DNA of 64,000 nt from Arthrobacter psychrochitiniphilus (lineage in GTDB: Bacteria; Actinomycetota; Actinomycetes; Actinomycetales; Micrococcaceae). Location: assembly GCF_003185915.1 (NCBI RefSeq), contig NZ_QHLZ01000007.1, positions 186,001 through 250,000 of the forward strand, written 5' to 3'. Numbering within the stretch: position 1 is the stretch's first letter; each line of letters opens with the position of its first letter. The position numbers and the translations under genes are program-made. The notes under the pieces were generated by a model. The model was given only the letters and a program-made list of their open reading frames with translations, did not search any database and was not told where the DNA came from. Below, one piece after another: positions 17,772 to 26,046 of this stretch.

Positions 17772-19528
17772 GCGCCCGCCACCTGGTGGTTGTTGGCAGC
17801 GGGGTGGCCGGCCTCTACGCCACCTTGCTCGCGGCCCAGGCCGGGGTTCAGGTCACGCTGCTGACCAAGGGTGCGCTCGCGCAGAGCAACACCCATCAGG
17901 CGCAGGGCGGGATCTGCGCCGTATTGCCAGACGGCGCTGCCGCCCCGGGCGACACCGTCGAGGCGCACATTGCCGACACCCTCAAGGCCGGTGCCGGAGA
18001 GTGCGACCCTGAAGCCGTACGTATTCTATGCACGGAGGCGGCGGGTGACATTGCCGCGATCGAGCATTTTGGTGTCAGTTTTGACCGTGACGCCAGCGGT
18101 CGCAGGGCGCTGGGCCTAGAAGGTGCCCACTCCGCGGCCCGTATCCTGCACGCGGGAGGTGATGCCACGGGCGCCGCCATCGCCAACGGGCTGATCAAGG
18201 CCGTCCGGGCTGCCGCAGCACGCGGCGCCGTAACGCTTGTGGAACACGCCTTCGTGCATGATCTGCTGGTTCTGGAGGGCGCCGCCCTGGAGCGCAGTGT
18301 CAAGGGTGTGCGTTACCACCGCGAGCTCCCACAGGGTGAGCCCGGCATGATTGATTTGAGGTCCGACGCCGTGCTGCTCGCCACCGGGGGAGCCGGGCAG
18401 CTTTTCGCAGCGACCACCAATCCCGCCGTGGCCACGGCCGACGGCGTTGCCCTCGCCTGGCGTGCCGGGGCCGTGGTGGCTGATCTGGAATATTTCCAGT
18501 TCCATCCCACGGCACTTGCTGTGGGGGAGAATTTCCTGATCTCCGAGGCCGTCAGAGGTGCAGGGGCCGTTCTGCGAGATGCTGCGGGTGAGGCGTTCAT
18601 GCTTCGGTACCACCCCGACGGCGATCTTGCGCCCCGGGATGTGGTGTCCCGCAGCATTGCCGCCCACCTGCGCAACGGCAGGGACGGCCAATCCGTCTAC
18701 CTCGATGCAACAGGCATTGAGCAGGCGCAGGGGGCGGGTTATCTAAGCCGCCGCTTCCCCACCATTGCTGCCAAGACACAGGCGCTGGGCTTCGACTGGA
18801 CACGGGAGCGGCTGCCCATCACCCCGGCCGCGCACTACTGGATGGGCGGCATCGCCACCAATCAAGATGGCGAAACTTCCTTGCACGGACTCTATGCGGC
18901 CGGAGAAGCAGCCTGCACCGGAGTGCACGGAGCCAACCGGCTTGCCTCAAACTCACTTCTGGAAGGCTTGGTGTTTGGCCGCCGAGCTGTGGATGCCTTC
19001 CTGCGTGAAATGGCTGCTGGCACGGGAAATGTTGGCGCCCAAAGCAGTCATGCCCAGTACAGTCACGTCCAGTACAGTCATGCCCAGATGCAGCTTGGCG
19101 GGGCAACGCCATTATCCGTCCACGCGGATGCGCTTACTTTTAGCAAGGACGCCTTGCAGGCCCTGATGAGTGCTCATGCCGGGGTGTTTCGGGATGCGCA
19201 GGGCCTGCGCCATGCCGCAGAGGTCCTGGCAGGGTGGCGCTCGCAGCGAGAGATGCCCGCCCGGACCGCGGTCCCTAGCCGTGAAGAAGCCGAGGCGTTG
19301 AACTTGCTCACCGTGGCGCAGCTCTTGGTTCATGCGGCACTGAGCCGGGAGAACTCCGTGGGTGCCCACTTCCGTGCTGATTTCACGGACCCTCCGATCA
19401 GGACCCGCACCGCCTCCTCCCGCACCGCCTCCTCGTCCCGTGCTGCGGCGAGGGATTTCCAGCACCGGGCTGCCACCGTCTCCCACATGAACCCCGTCAA
19501 ATTCCAGCGTGAAAGCGAAACAGTATGA
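17768..19528 (+). CDS. nadB: L-aspartate oxidase NadB
   Basis: A 586-residue flavoprotein oxidising L-aspartate to iminoaspartate, the NadA substrate. It has the FAD-binding VVGSGVAGLYATLLA at residues 6-20, SNTHQAQGGICAVL, and ANRLASNSLLEGLVFGRRA typical of the family. Two low-complexity stretches are odd: residues about 426-441 (SHAQYSHVQYSHAQ), encoded by three 15-bp repeats, and RTASSRTASSSRAAA near residue 550, encoded by two 15-bp repeats. Both keep the frame and lie between or after conserved blocks. It overlaps nadC by 4 bases. Confidence 0.94.
   Translation: MSARHLVVVGSGVAGLYATLLAAQAGVQVTLLTKGALAQSNTHQAQGGICAVLPDGAAAPGDTVEAHIADTLKAGAGECDPEAVRILCTEAAGDIAAIEHFGVSFDRDASGRRALGLEGAHSAARILHAGGDATGAAIANGLIKAVRAAAARGAVTLVEHAFVHDLLVLEGAALERSVKGVRYHRELPQGEPGMIDLRSDAVLLATGGAGQLFAATTNPAVATADGVALAWRAGAVVADLEYFQFHPTALAVGENFLISEAVRGAGAVLRDAAGEAFMLRYHPDGDLAPRDVVSRSIAAHLRNGRDGQSVYLDATGIEQAQGAGYLSRRFPTIAAKTQALGFDWTRERLPITPAAHYWMGGIATNQDGETSLHGLYAAGEAACTGVHGANRLASNSLLEGLVFGRRAVDAFLREMAAGTGNVGAQSSHAQYSHVQYSHAQMQLGGATPLSVHADALTFSKDALQALMSAHAGVFRDAQGLRHAAEVLAGWRSQREMPARTAVPSREEAEALNLLTVAQLLVHAALSRENSVGAHFRADFTDPPIRTRTASSRTASSSRAAARDFQHRAATVSHMNPVKFQRESETV
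19045..19089 (+). repeat. Three in-frame 15-bp repeats inside nadB
   Basis: CAGTCATGCCCAGTA, CAGTCACGTCCAGTA and CAGTCATGCCCAGAT follow one another without gap, encoding a repeating Tyr-Ser-His-x-Gln pattern. The changes among copies are few, so the expansion looks recent. Confidence 0.95.
19404..19433 (+). repeat. Two perfect 15-bp repeats near the nadB 3' end
   Basis: CCCGCACCGCCTCCT occurs twice in direct tandem, encoding an Arg-Thr-Ala-Ser-Ser repeat in the C-terminal tail of NadB. Confidence 0.95.
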
Positions 19529-20445
19529 ACGCCGTCGTACCTGCCGTAGAGGCCACAGACTTGCACACCACCCCGTGGCTTCCCCCGCTGCCAGGTAACG
19601 CCGTGGCGGAGATTCTCCTGAGGGCGTTCGCCGAAGACGCCCCGTATGGGGACATTACCTCGGCCACGCTGCTTCCGGCCGAGGCGAGGGCCACGGCCTG
19701 GCTGGTGGCGCGCGAACCCGGCATCTTCTCCGGAGGTGAGGTGTTCACGGCCGCCATGCTTCTGCAAGACCCGGGTGCGCACGTGGAACAGCTCACTGCC
19801 GACGGCGCACGATTCGCCGCAGGGGAGCGGCTCATGTCCGTGACAGGGCTGGCGCGCGCGGTGCTGACGGCGGAGCGGATTGCGCTGAATTTGACCCAGC
19901 GCATGAGCGCCATTGCCACCCAGACCGCGGAGTACGCTGCCCTCATTGAAGGCACCAAGGCGCGTGTCACCGATACTCGAAAGACCACCCCTGGACTGCG
20001 CATCCTGGAACGCTACGCGGTGCGCTGCGGCGGCGGGCACAACCACCGGTTCTCGCTCTCAGACGCCGTGCTGGCCAAGGACAACCACCTGGCCGTGCTG
20101 ACCGGCGGGGACACCACCAAATTGACGGCGGCGCTCGCAGCCGTCCGTGCCCAGCTACCGCACACCGTGCATTTTGAGGTTGAGGTGGATGCGTTGGAGC
20201 AAGTTGAGCCCGTGCTGGCTGCTGGCGTGGACACCATCATGCTGGATAACTTCAGCAATGCAGAACTCGTGGAGGGTGTGGCGTTGGTGGCCGGCCGCGC
20301 CTTGGTGGAGGCCAGCGGCAACGTGAATCTTTCAACCATCGCCGGCATTGCCCGCACGGGTGTGGACATCATTTCCGTCGGCGCCCTGACCCACAGCGTG
20401 CGCGCCCTGGATCTGGGCCTGGATATTGCGGTGGAACTACAGTGA
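19525..20445 (+). CDS. nadC: Nicotinate-nucleotide pyrophosphorylase (carboxylating) NadC
   Basis: A 306-residue enzyme turning quinolinate and PRPP into nicotinate mononucleotide. The signature TDTRKTTPGLRILERYAVRCGGGHNHR (around residues 151-177) carries the substrate-binding Arg, Lys and His residues; DNHLAVL and the later VEVDALEQ and IMLDNFS segments are the phosphate-binding barrel motifs. Normal length. The gene is coupled by overlaps on both sides within the nad block. Confidence 0.95.
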   Translation: MNAVVPAVEATDLHTTPWLPPLPGNAVAEILLRAFAEDAPYGDITSATLLPAEARATAWLVAREPGIFSGGEVFTAAMLLQDPGAHVEQLTADGARFAAGERLMSVTGLARAVLTAERIALNLTQRMSAIATQTAEYAALIEGTKARVTDTRKTTPGLRILERYAVRCGGGHNHRFSLSDAVLAKDNHLAVLTGGDTTKLTAALAAVRAQLPHTVHFEVEVDALEQVEPVLAAGVDTIMLDNFSNAELVEGVALVAGRALVEASGNVNLSTIAGIARTGVDIISVGALTHSVRALDLGLDIAVELQ

Positions 20446-21605
20446 TCTTCCTCGACGCGGCTGCCACTACCCCCGTCCGGCGGGAGGTCATCGAAGCCAT
20501 GTTCCCGTTCCTGACCAACCAGTTCGGCAACCCCTCCAGCCACCACGAGCTGGGGGAGTTGGCAGCCTCCGCGTTGGCTAACGCTAGAGAGCAATGTGCG
20601 ACGGCGTTGGGTTGCCACCCCGAGGAGCTCACCTTTACCTCCGGGGGAACCGAGGCAGACAATCTTGCCTTGAAGGGCATCGCGTTGGCCCGCCGTGCAG
20701 CCAACCCCCAATTGAACCGGGTGCTCATCAGCGCCGTGGAACACCCGGCCATTGTGGAATCGGCCGAGTTCTTGCGCCGCGTGCACGGTTTTGTAGTGGA
20801 AGTGGTGCCGGTGGATTCCAGTGCTCTGGTGGATCCTGGCGTGTTTGCCGCACTGCTGGATTCCGGCAGTGCGGGCGGGGTGGCTGTTGCCTCCATCATG
20901 TACGCCAACAATGAGGTGGGGACGGTTCAAGACCTTCCGGCGTTGGCCGCTGTGGCCGCCGCCGCAGGGGTGCCACTGCATAGCGACGCCGTCCAGGCGG
21001 CGGGCTGGCTGCCGTTACAGGTGGGCGCCTTGGGTGTCACAGCCATGAGCTTATCGGGGCACAAGATCGGTGCGCCCAAGGGGGTAGGTCTGCTCTATAT
21101 CAAGGGCGGCACCCGCTATGAGCCGCTCATCCATGGCGGCGGTCAGGAACGCGGGGGACGTTCCGGGACAGAGAACGTGGCTTTTGCCGTTGCCCTGGCC
21201 ACGGCGTTGACACTGGCGGAACAGGGGCGGGAGGCCGCGGCCATACGTGTCACTGCTCTGCGGGCGGAGTTCATCGAGCAAGTTCTGGGCGAGCTGCCCA
21301 GTGGGGAACTGACGGGGCATCCAACCAGGCGGCTGCCCCATGTGGCTTCCTTCTGTTTTGCTGGCACCAGTGGGGAATCGGTGCTGCTGGAGTTGGAGAG
21401 GCGCGGGATTGTGTGCTCATCGGGCTCGGCCTGTGCGGCAGGCTCCGATGAGCCGTCGGCAGTACTGAGCGCCATGGGTTTCGAGCGGGGTGTGGCCCAG
21501 ACGGCCCTACGCTTTAGTTTTCCTGCTGACGTGCAGTCTGGTGAATTGGCGACGGCGGCCACCGAACTGGTGGCCGCCGTGGCGCGGGTATTACGGCTGA
21601 GCTAA
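20442..21605 (+). CDS. nifS: Cysteine desulfurase, NifS type, of the NAD cluster
   Basis: A 387-residue PLP enzyme that takes sulfur from cysteine. TSGGTEADNLALKG binds PLP, the Schiff-base lysine is in LSGHKIGAPKGVG, and the active cysteine is in CSSGSACAAGSDEPS. A GTG start overlaps nadC, so it belongs to the NAD operon, where such enzymes serve to build the NadA [4Fe-4S] cluster. Its stop is only 10 bases from the stop of the convergent VTC gene, with no room for a separate terminator. Confidence 0.9.
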   Translation: MIFLDAAATTPVRREVIEAMFPFLTNQFGNPSSHHELGELAASALANAREQCATALGCHPEELTFTSGGTEADNLALKGIALARRAANPQLNRVLISAVEHPAIVESAEFLRRVHGFVVEVVPVDSSALVDPGVFAALLDSGSAGGVAVASIMYANNEVGTVQDLPALAAVAAAAGVPLHSDAVQAAGWLPLQVGALGVTAMSLSGHKIGAPKGVGLLYIKGGTRYEPLIHGGGQERGGRSGTENVAFAVALATALTLAEQGREAAAIRVTALRAEFIEQVLGELPSGELTGHPTRRLPHVASFCFAGTSGESVLLELERRGIVCSSGSACAAGSDEPSAVLSAMGFERGVAQTALRFSFPADVQSGELATAATELVAAVARVLRLS

Positions 21606-21615
21606 CTTCGGTTCG

Positions 21616-22404
21616 CTAGTTGGCGAAGGCCGGGGCCCTGTCCCAGTCGAAGCGATTGCGCAATATCCGATTCCAGCGGTTAGCCGGAAGATTGGGGTGG
21701 AGCAAGGCGATGCCCACACAGTACTTGCTCATGCTCAGGTCCCGGATGCCCATCTCGGCCAGGACCCGATCAGCAACCCCGCGCCCGTCGGCTGACTTTG
21801 TTTCAACCACCACCAGGTCAGGCCCGGCCACTTCCTGGTCCTGGTCTTTGCACACCAACTGCACATCGCAGGTGAGCCTTTCGCGGCTGTGCGGGTTGAC
21901 GAGCGTGCCTCGGCGGTAGTCCACGGTCATGACCGGGTTCAGAGCGGGCATGGGGATCCCGTATTCAGTCTCGAGCAGCTCGGCCAAGAATGCCTCGTCG
22001 TCGTGGTTCATGGTGGTGCGCTCATCCAACGGGTGGGGGATCCGGTACTTGTCCGTTTCCCCGCGCAGACCCTTCAACTTGGCCTCAAACATGCACAATC
22101 CGGAATCCAGGTAGGTGCGGGTGCGGACCTTGAAACGGCGCCGCCGGCCCTGGCGGTGGGCCCGGAACTGGTCCAGATCTGGGGTGTCGAAGTAGGTGGA
22201 GCTGTAGCCGAAGATGCGGCGCTGGCCGATTTCCATGATGGCGAAATCGTCGTCCAAGGCCGCCATGAGGGTGGCCAGTTCGTTGCTGGTCAGCAGGAAC
22301 TTTTTATCTACGCGGCGCTGCAGCGCAGCTTCCTCATTCACCTCCGCGAGGCTGATGGGACGGCGCTGGCCGGCACCGGCCTCGAGGACTTCTGCGCAGG
22401 TCAT
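21616..22404 (-). CDS. VTC-domain protein (polyphosphate-polymerase-like)
   Basis: A 262-residue protein of the VTC/CYTH tunnel fold. Visible family parts: QRRVDKKFLLT near residue 30, YSSTYFDTPDLDQFRAHRQG, the basic block RRRRFKVRTRTY, MFEAKLKGLRGETDKYRI, and the acidic/basic pair in VVVETKS. Eukaryotic VTC4 makes polyphosphate from ATP with such residues; bacterial members usually sit beside DUF4956 membrane proteins and their product is less certain. Its ATG overlaps the DUF4956 stop by 4 bases. A polymer-synthesis role at the membrane is inference. Confidence 0.8.
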   Translation of the reverse strand: MTCAEVLEAGAGQRRPISLAEVNEEAALQRRVDKKFLLTSNELATLMAALDDDFAIMEIGQRRIFGYSSTYFDTPDLDQFRAHRQGRRRRFKVRTRTYLDSGLCMFEAKLKGLRGETDKYRIPHPLDERTTMNHDDEAFLAELLETEYGIPMPALNPVMTVDYRRGTLVNPHSRERLTCDVQLVCKDQDQEVAGPDLVVVETKSADGRGVADRVLAEMGIRDLSMSKYCVGIALLHPNLPANRWNRILRNRFDWDRAPAFAN

Positions 22405-23150
22405 GAATGTGACTGCGCATGGAGCGGCGCTGCTGCTGAGGTGGCATCGCTCGCATCAAAGAGCACAGCCTCAAGGTCCGCCGTGCTCAAGGCCGGCTCT
22501 GTGCCCGCCATCGGATTGGATTCGGTGCTCCCGATGGATGCTGAAGACTTGGCGGCCAGGGCAGCGGGGGTGGGGGTCTTGTAGCGGACGTCGGCCACGG
22601 TCATGTCACGCACAACGTCCAACGAGATCACTTCGATGCGGGTGACGGGCCCGCCCAGCAATGACTCGAGTGCGTCACGCAGTTCCACCTCATTGGCGTA
22701 GGCGCGGTCCAAGGTGATGCTCTGGCGGCGGGTGCGCGGTGCGATCCGGGGATGATCGGCGAGGTAGAGCACAGCCACCAGTGCCGCGGAGAGAACGGGG
22801 GAGAGCCAGGCCGGGTCCGGGTGCAGGCCGTTCATCAAACCGAGGACCAGTGCGGCGAAGTAGTAGCCGATCTCGCCTTGGGTCAGGGTATCCGAGCGGA
22901 GCCGGATGATGGAGAGTACGCCAAACAATCCTAGGCCCAGGCCCATGCCGGCCCCACTGCCGGACAAGAGCATGGTGACTAGCATGATGCCCACGTTCAG
23001 GCATACGTAGGCGATGGCCAGGTCGCGGCGCTGGTAGCGGGGGAAGTAGACGGCGTAGACCAGAACGGTGATACAGACAAGGTTTGCTGCCAGTGCAATC
23101 CACAGATTGAACATGAGGGCTCCTAAACGAGTGATTGATTTCCTAATCAC
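22401..23150 (-). CDS. DUF4956 family membrane protein
   Basis: A 249-residue protein with an N-terminal membrane part of about four to five segments (LMFNLWIALAANLVCITVLVY, then segments near residues 40-60, 70-85 and 95-125) containing LGLGLFGVLSIIRLRSDTL, the DUF4956 core, and a soluble C-terminal domain (about 150-210) ending in an alanine/serine-rich tail. It is the first gene of a two-gene unit with the VTC protein, and this pairing is frequent in bacteria. Upstream lies a set of ATGAGAG boxes matching those of the two-component operon. Confidence 0.8.
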   Translation of the reverse strand: MIRKSITRLGALMFNLWIALAANLVCITVLVYAVYFPRYQRRDLAIAYVCLNVGIMLVTMLLSGSGAGMGLGLGLFGVLSIIRLRSDTLTQGEIGYYFAALVLGLMNGLHPDPAWLSPVLSAALVAVLYLADHPRIAPRTRRQSITLDRAYANEVELRDALESLLGGPVTRIEVISLDVVRDMTVADVRYKTPTPAALAAKSSASIGSTESNPMAGTEPALSTADLEAVLFDASDATSAAAPLHAQSHS

Positions 23151-23167
23151 TACTGTTCAGTACGCGT

Positions 23168-23205
23168 ATGAGAGAAAAAGGAGACGGAAATGAGAGACCT
23201 CTCAT
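23168..23205 (-). promoter_or_regulatory. Predicted OmpR-type operator of the DUF4956-VTC operon
   Basis: A 16-base palindrome ATGAGAG-AC-CTCTCAT lies at 23190-23205, 40-55 bases upstream of the DUF4956 start. Further half-sites follow at 11-bp steps: AGGAGAC at 23179 (5 of 7 matches) and ATGAGAG at 23168. The 11-bp periodicity is that of OmpR/PhoB-family binding sites. The same palindrome occurs before the two-component operon (25886-25901). Confidence 0.6.
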
Positions 23206-23215
23206 GAACTCCGCA

Positions 23216-23878
23216 TCAGTCCAGTTTGAGCCTGTACCCCATGCCGCGGACCGTCTCAATGCGCTCGGCGCCGAACTTTTTACGCAGGTACCTGATGTAG
23301 ACATCCACAATGTTGGAGCCGGGGTCAAAGTCAAAGCCCCACACCTGGGAGAGCAGCTGTTCGCGGGAAAGCACCTGGTCCCGGTGCCGGAACAAGGTCT
23401 CGGCCAGGGCGAATTCGCGGGCGCTGAGATCCTTGGCAACACCGTCAACTAGGGCGCGGCGGGTACGCAGGTCCAGGATCATGGTCCCTGCCGTCAAGAC
23501 GGTTGCCTCTTCCATGACATGCCCGCGCAGGCGCAACCGGACCCGGGCCAGCAATTCCTCAAAAGCAAACGGCTTGGGCAGGTAGTCATCCGCCCCGCCG
23601 CCCAGACCGGCCACCTTGTCCTCCACGCTACTGCGGGCTGAGAGAATCAGCACGGGGATGTCCACCAGGTCTTGACGCAGCCTGTGCAGCACCGATAGCC
23701 CGTCCATGACCGGCAGGCCAATATCTAAGATCAGCAGGTCATAGGCGTAGGAGCGGGCCTCTTCATAGGCTGACTGTCCGTCAGTAACAACATGTGTGAC
23801 ATAGCCCTCGGCGTTCAACCCCTTTTGTACAAAGGTTGCGATGCGGGCTTCATCTTCTGCGATCAGGATGCGTTTCAT
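23216..23878 (-). CDS. OmpR-family response regulator
   Basis: A 220-residue response regulator: receiver domain (residues 1-115, phospho-acceptor Asp in LLILDIGLPVMDG) and winged-helix DNA-binding domain (about 125-220, ending TVRGMGYRLK). Its start codon directly follows the kinase stop, so kinase and regulator are co-transcribed in the order kinase then regulator. The likely targets are the two ATGAGAG-N2-CTCTCAT sites flanking this operon. Confidence 0.92.
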   Translation of the reverse strand: MKRILIAEDEARIATFVQKGLNAEGYVTHVVTDGQSAYEEARSYAYDLLILDIGLPVMDGLSVLHRLRQDLVDIPVLILSARSSVEDKVAGLGGGADDYLPKPFAFEELLARVRLRLRGHVMEEATVLTAGTMILDLRTRRALVDGVAKDLSAREFALAETLFRHRDQVLSREQLLSQVWGFDFDPGSNIVDVYIRYLRKKFGAERIETVRGMGYRLKLD

Positions 23879-25432
23879 TTAGTGCTCTCCGGTTTCATTA
23901 AAAATGTGTGCAAGTTCTCCAACGCGTGCTGTGCCCGGTTTCAGTGGCTCATCGCTTTCTTCCTGCGGAAGCTGGATGGGCAGTGTGAGGGTGAAGGTGG
24001 CTCCCGCGCCCGGTGCGCTAAGGACGGAAACCGTACCGCCATGGGCATCGGCAATGGATTTGACGATGGCCAGGCCCAGCCCCGCACCAGCGCTTTGACG
24101 GCGGCCAGAACCACGGTGGAAACGGTCAAAGATGCCCTCTTGTTCCTCCACGGCTATCCCCGATCCGGTATCCCGCACCCACAACAACAGGGTGCCGTTG
24201 CGGTGGACGGAATCAAGTTCTAGCTGGTGGGCAGGGTCCAGTCTGGAGCCAAAAGCAATGGTGCCGGTGTGCGGGGTGTGGGCCACGGCGTTGGCTGCCA
24301 ACTGCATGAGGGCCTGGGTTAGACGCTGGCCGTCGGCGACCACTTGGCCCTCAGCGAGTTCATCGATGGCCCAGTGCTGTGGGCCGAGTATGCGGGCCTT
24401 GCTCAGCGCATCCACCACCAAGTCCATGAGCTCAACGTTTTGCGGCATGAGGAAATCGGGCTGTTGGGACTTCGCTAACAACAACAGGTCATTGACAATC
24501 CGGCTCATACGGTCAAGCTCATCGGTGACCAGGGCTACGGTGTCGGCGCGCTCAGCCGGGTCCTCACTCATCATCTCAAGGTGACCCCTGATCACGGTGA
24601 TGGGCGTGCGCAACTCGTGTCCGGCGTCGTCCACGAATTGACGCTGTGTGGCAAAGGCCATCTCGAGACGGTCCAGCATGCGGTTGAACGTGCTGGCGAG
24701 GGCGGCAACATCATCACGGCCGTTCACCTCAATCCGGCCCTGCAGGTCAGTCTCACTGATGGTCTCGGCGGTCTCACGAACTTGCCGCAGGGGTGCCAAC
24801 ACGCGCCCGGCAATGAGCCAGCTGGTAATGCCGGCGCCAATGACAGCCAGAACGCCGGAGAGGGCGAAAATTCTCAGTGAACTAAAAAGCGGCGCGGCAA
24901 GTTCATTGCGGAATTGCACACTGATCACGGCCCCAAGCTGCGGATCGCCCTCCACCTGCACCGGTAGCACAGCGTAGGCTACTTCTCCGGCAGCTGACTT
25001 GTACCGCCCGTAAACAGGTTCATCATGGCCTCCCACGAGAGCTAAGAACACCGGGTCCCTGTCCAGACGCACGGGAGGGTCCCCGGCCATGCGCCGGTGC
25101 GGTGCATTCCCCAGCAGGCTAAAGGCAGTCTCGGCGTTATTGGGCACGGTGTCTTGTAAGTACCGGGTCAGCAGATCATCGGAGGTGAACTCGGAGTCGG
25201 CTGCCGAAGACGCTGCAAAGGTGCGCAAACTCGTGGCCGCATGAGTGAGCCGGCCATCCAGCAGCGCATCTATACGGGCATTGAGGATCTGTGCCGAGAG
25301 CACAATGGACGCCGCGAACGCGAGGGTCAGCAGCAGCACCATGGCGCCAATAATCCGCGCCCTGGCGCTCGGAGTACGAGGTTCACGAGCCGTTGGGTGC
25401 TGGCGGGGAGCTCGCCCGCCTCGATTAGTCAT
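23879..25432 (-). CDS. Sensor histidine kinase
   Basis: A kinase of about 517 residues with an N-terminal membrane segment (IIGAMVLLLTLAFAASIVL), an extracytoplasmic sensor region of about 130 residues, a second membrane segment, a HAMP linker (RVLAPLRQVRETAETISETDLQGRI region), the phospho-acceptor VDDAGHELRTPITVIRG, and an HATPase domain (LLWVRDTGSGI, GAGLGLAIVKSIADAHGG). Longer in-frame starts exist, but the ATG-ATG pair at 25435/25432 begins inside the last codons of the upstream acidic-tail gene, which indicates translational coupling. The ligand is unknown. Confidence 0.88.
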   Translation of the reverse strand: MTNRGGRAPRQHPTAREPRTPSARARIIGAMVLLLTLAFAASIVLSAQILNARIDALLDGRLTHAATSLRTFAASSAADSEFTSDDLLTRYLQDTVPNNAETAFSLLGNAPHRRMAGDPPVRLDRDPVFLALVGGHDEPVYGRYKSAAGEVAYAVLPVQVEGDPQLGAVISVQFRNELAAPLFSSLRIFALSGVLAVIGAGITSWLIAGRVLAPLRQVRETAETISETDLQGRIEVNGRDDVAALASTFNRMLDRLEMAFATQRQFVDDAGHELRTPITVIRGHLEMMSEDPAERADTVALVTDELDRMSRIVNDLLLLAKSQQPDFLMPQNVELMDLVVDALSKARILGPQHWAIDELAEGQVVADGQRLTQALMQLAANAVAHTPHTGTIAFGSRLDPAHQLELDSVHRNGTLLLWVRDTGSGIAVEEQEGIFDRFHRGSGRRQSAGAGLGLAIVKSIADAHGGTVSVLSAPGAGATFTLTLPIQLPQEESDEPLKPGTARVGELAHIFNETGEH

Positions 25433-25841
25433 CATAATAGTCATCCCAATAGTCGTCCCAGTAGTCTTCCCAATCGTCATCGCAATCCTCGTCCCCTGCC
25501 AGCGGTGCGCAGACGGGAACTTCGATGGCCCCATTCGATGGTGGGAGGGGCCTTGCGGGCACCGGGTTCGGCGGTGGAACGATTATGGGTAAGGGTGCGG
25601 CCGGGAGCTCCGGTGGAAGATTGCCCTCTGTCGGGGTGCTGGAAGGGGACGTGCTCGCGGGCGGATTGCTGGCAGAGGGCTCACTCGTGATCTTCCCTGT
25701 GGGCGGGGTCCACGCGGGGGTGACCACGATGCTTTCGCCCAGTTCGGGTTCGGAACTTGAAACTAGCAGTGTGGTGGCCAGCGTGGTTCCACCCACCAGC
25801 ACGGCCAGGAAGGTGATGAGGATGAACCGTGGAATCTGCAT
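25425..25841 (-). CDS. Small membrane-anchored protein with proline-rich linker and acidic aromatic tail
   Basis: A protein of about 138 residues starting MQIPRFILITFLAVLVGGTT (one membrane helix or uncleaved signal), then a Ser/Thr/Pro linker with PPPNPVPARPLPP, then CAPLAGDEDCDDDWEDYW and a tail of repeating Asp-Tyr/Trp units. The two cysteines could form a disulfide. AAAGGA upstream supports this start; an ATG 18 bases earlier is possible. It is the first gene of the kinase-regulator operon and overlaps the kinase start. An external cation- or peptide-binding role feeding the kinase is only a hypothesis. No named family is recognised. Confidence 0.7.
   Translation of the reverse strand: MQIPRFILITFLAVLVGGTTLATTLLVSSSEPELGESIVVTPAWTPPTGKITSEPSASNPPASTSPSSTPTEGNLPPELPAAPLPIIVPPPNPVPARPLPPSNGAIEVPVCAPLAGDEDCDDDWEDYWDDYWDDYYDD
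25428..25487 (-). repeat. 12-bp degenerate repeats coding the Asp/Trp/Tyr tail
   Basis: On the minus strand GACTATTGGGAC-type 12-base units recur about four times, encoding D-Y/W-W/Y-D/E units at the C terminus of the acidic protein. Confidence 0.75.
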
Positions 25842-25874
25842 GCCCCAATCCTTTCGCATGACGGTGCCAGCCAC

Positions 25875-25903
25875 ATGAGGAGGGGATGAGAGTTCTCTCA
25901 TCC
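25875..25903 (-). promoter_or_regulatory. Predicted OmpR-type operator of the two-component operon
   Basis: The palindrome GGATGAGAG-TT-CTCTCATCC (25884-25903) contains the same 16-base core ATGAGAG-N2-CTCTCAT as the site upstream of DUF4956. A third half-site ATGAGG begins 11 bp away at 25875. It lies 45-60 bases upstream of the acidic-protein start, nearly the same distance as in the DUF4956 operon, suggesting autoregulation by the OmpR-type protein. Confidence 0.6.
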
Positions 25904-26046
25904 AAACATGTTCCCTGCCCGTGGGGCGAATTAGAGCAAACTGTTGGCGGGCGTTAGAGGGGTTTTTGGGTTCACCGTGGAGTGGACCAGGCTGCAAAGT
26001 CACCAACCCGGTTCCCGCGGCGGCCTTTCCAAGGTTCTAATGGACC

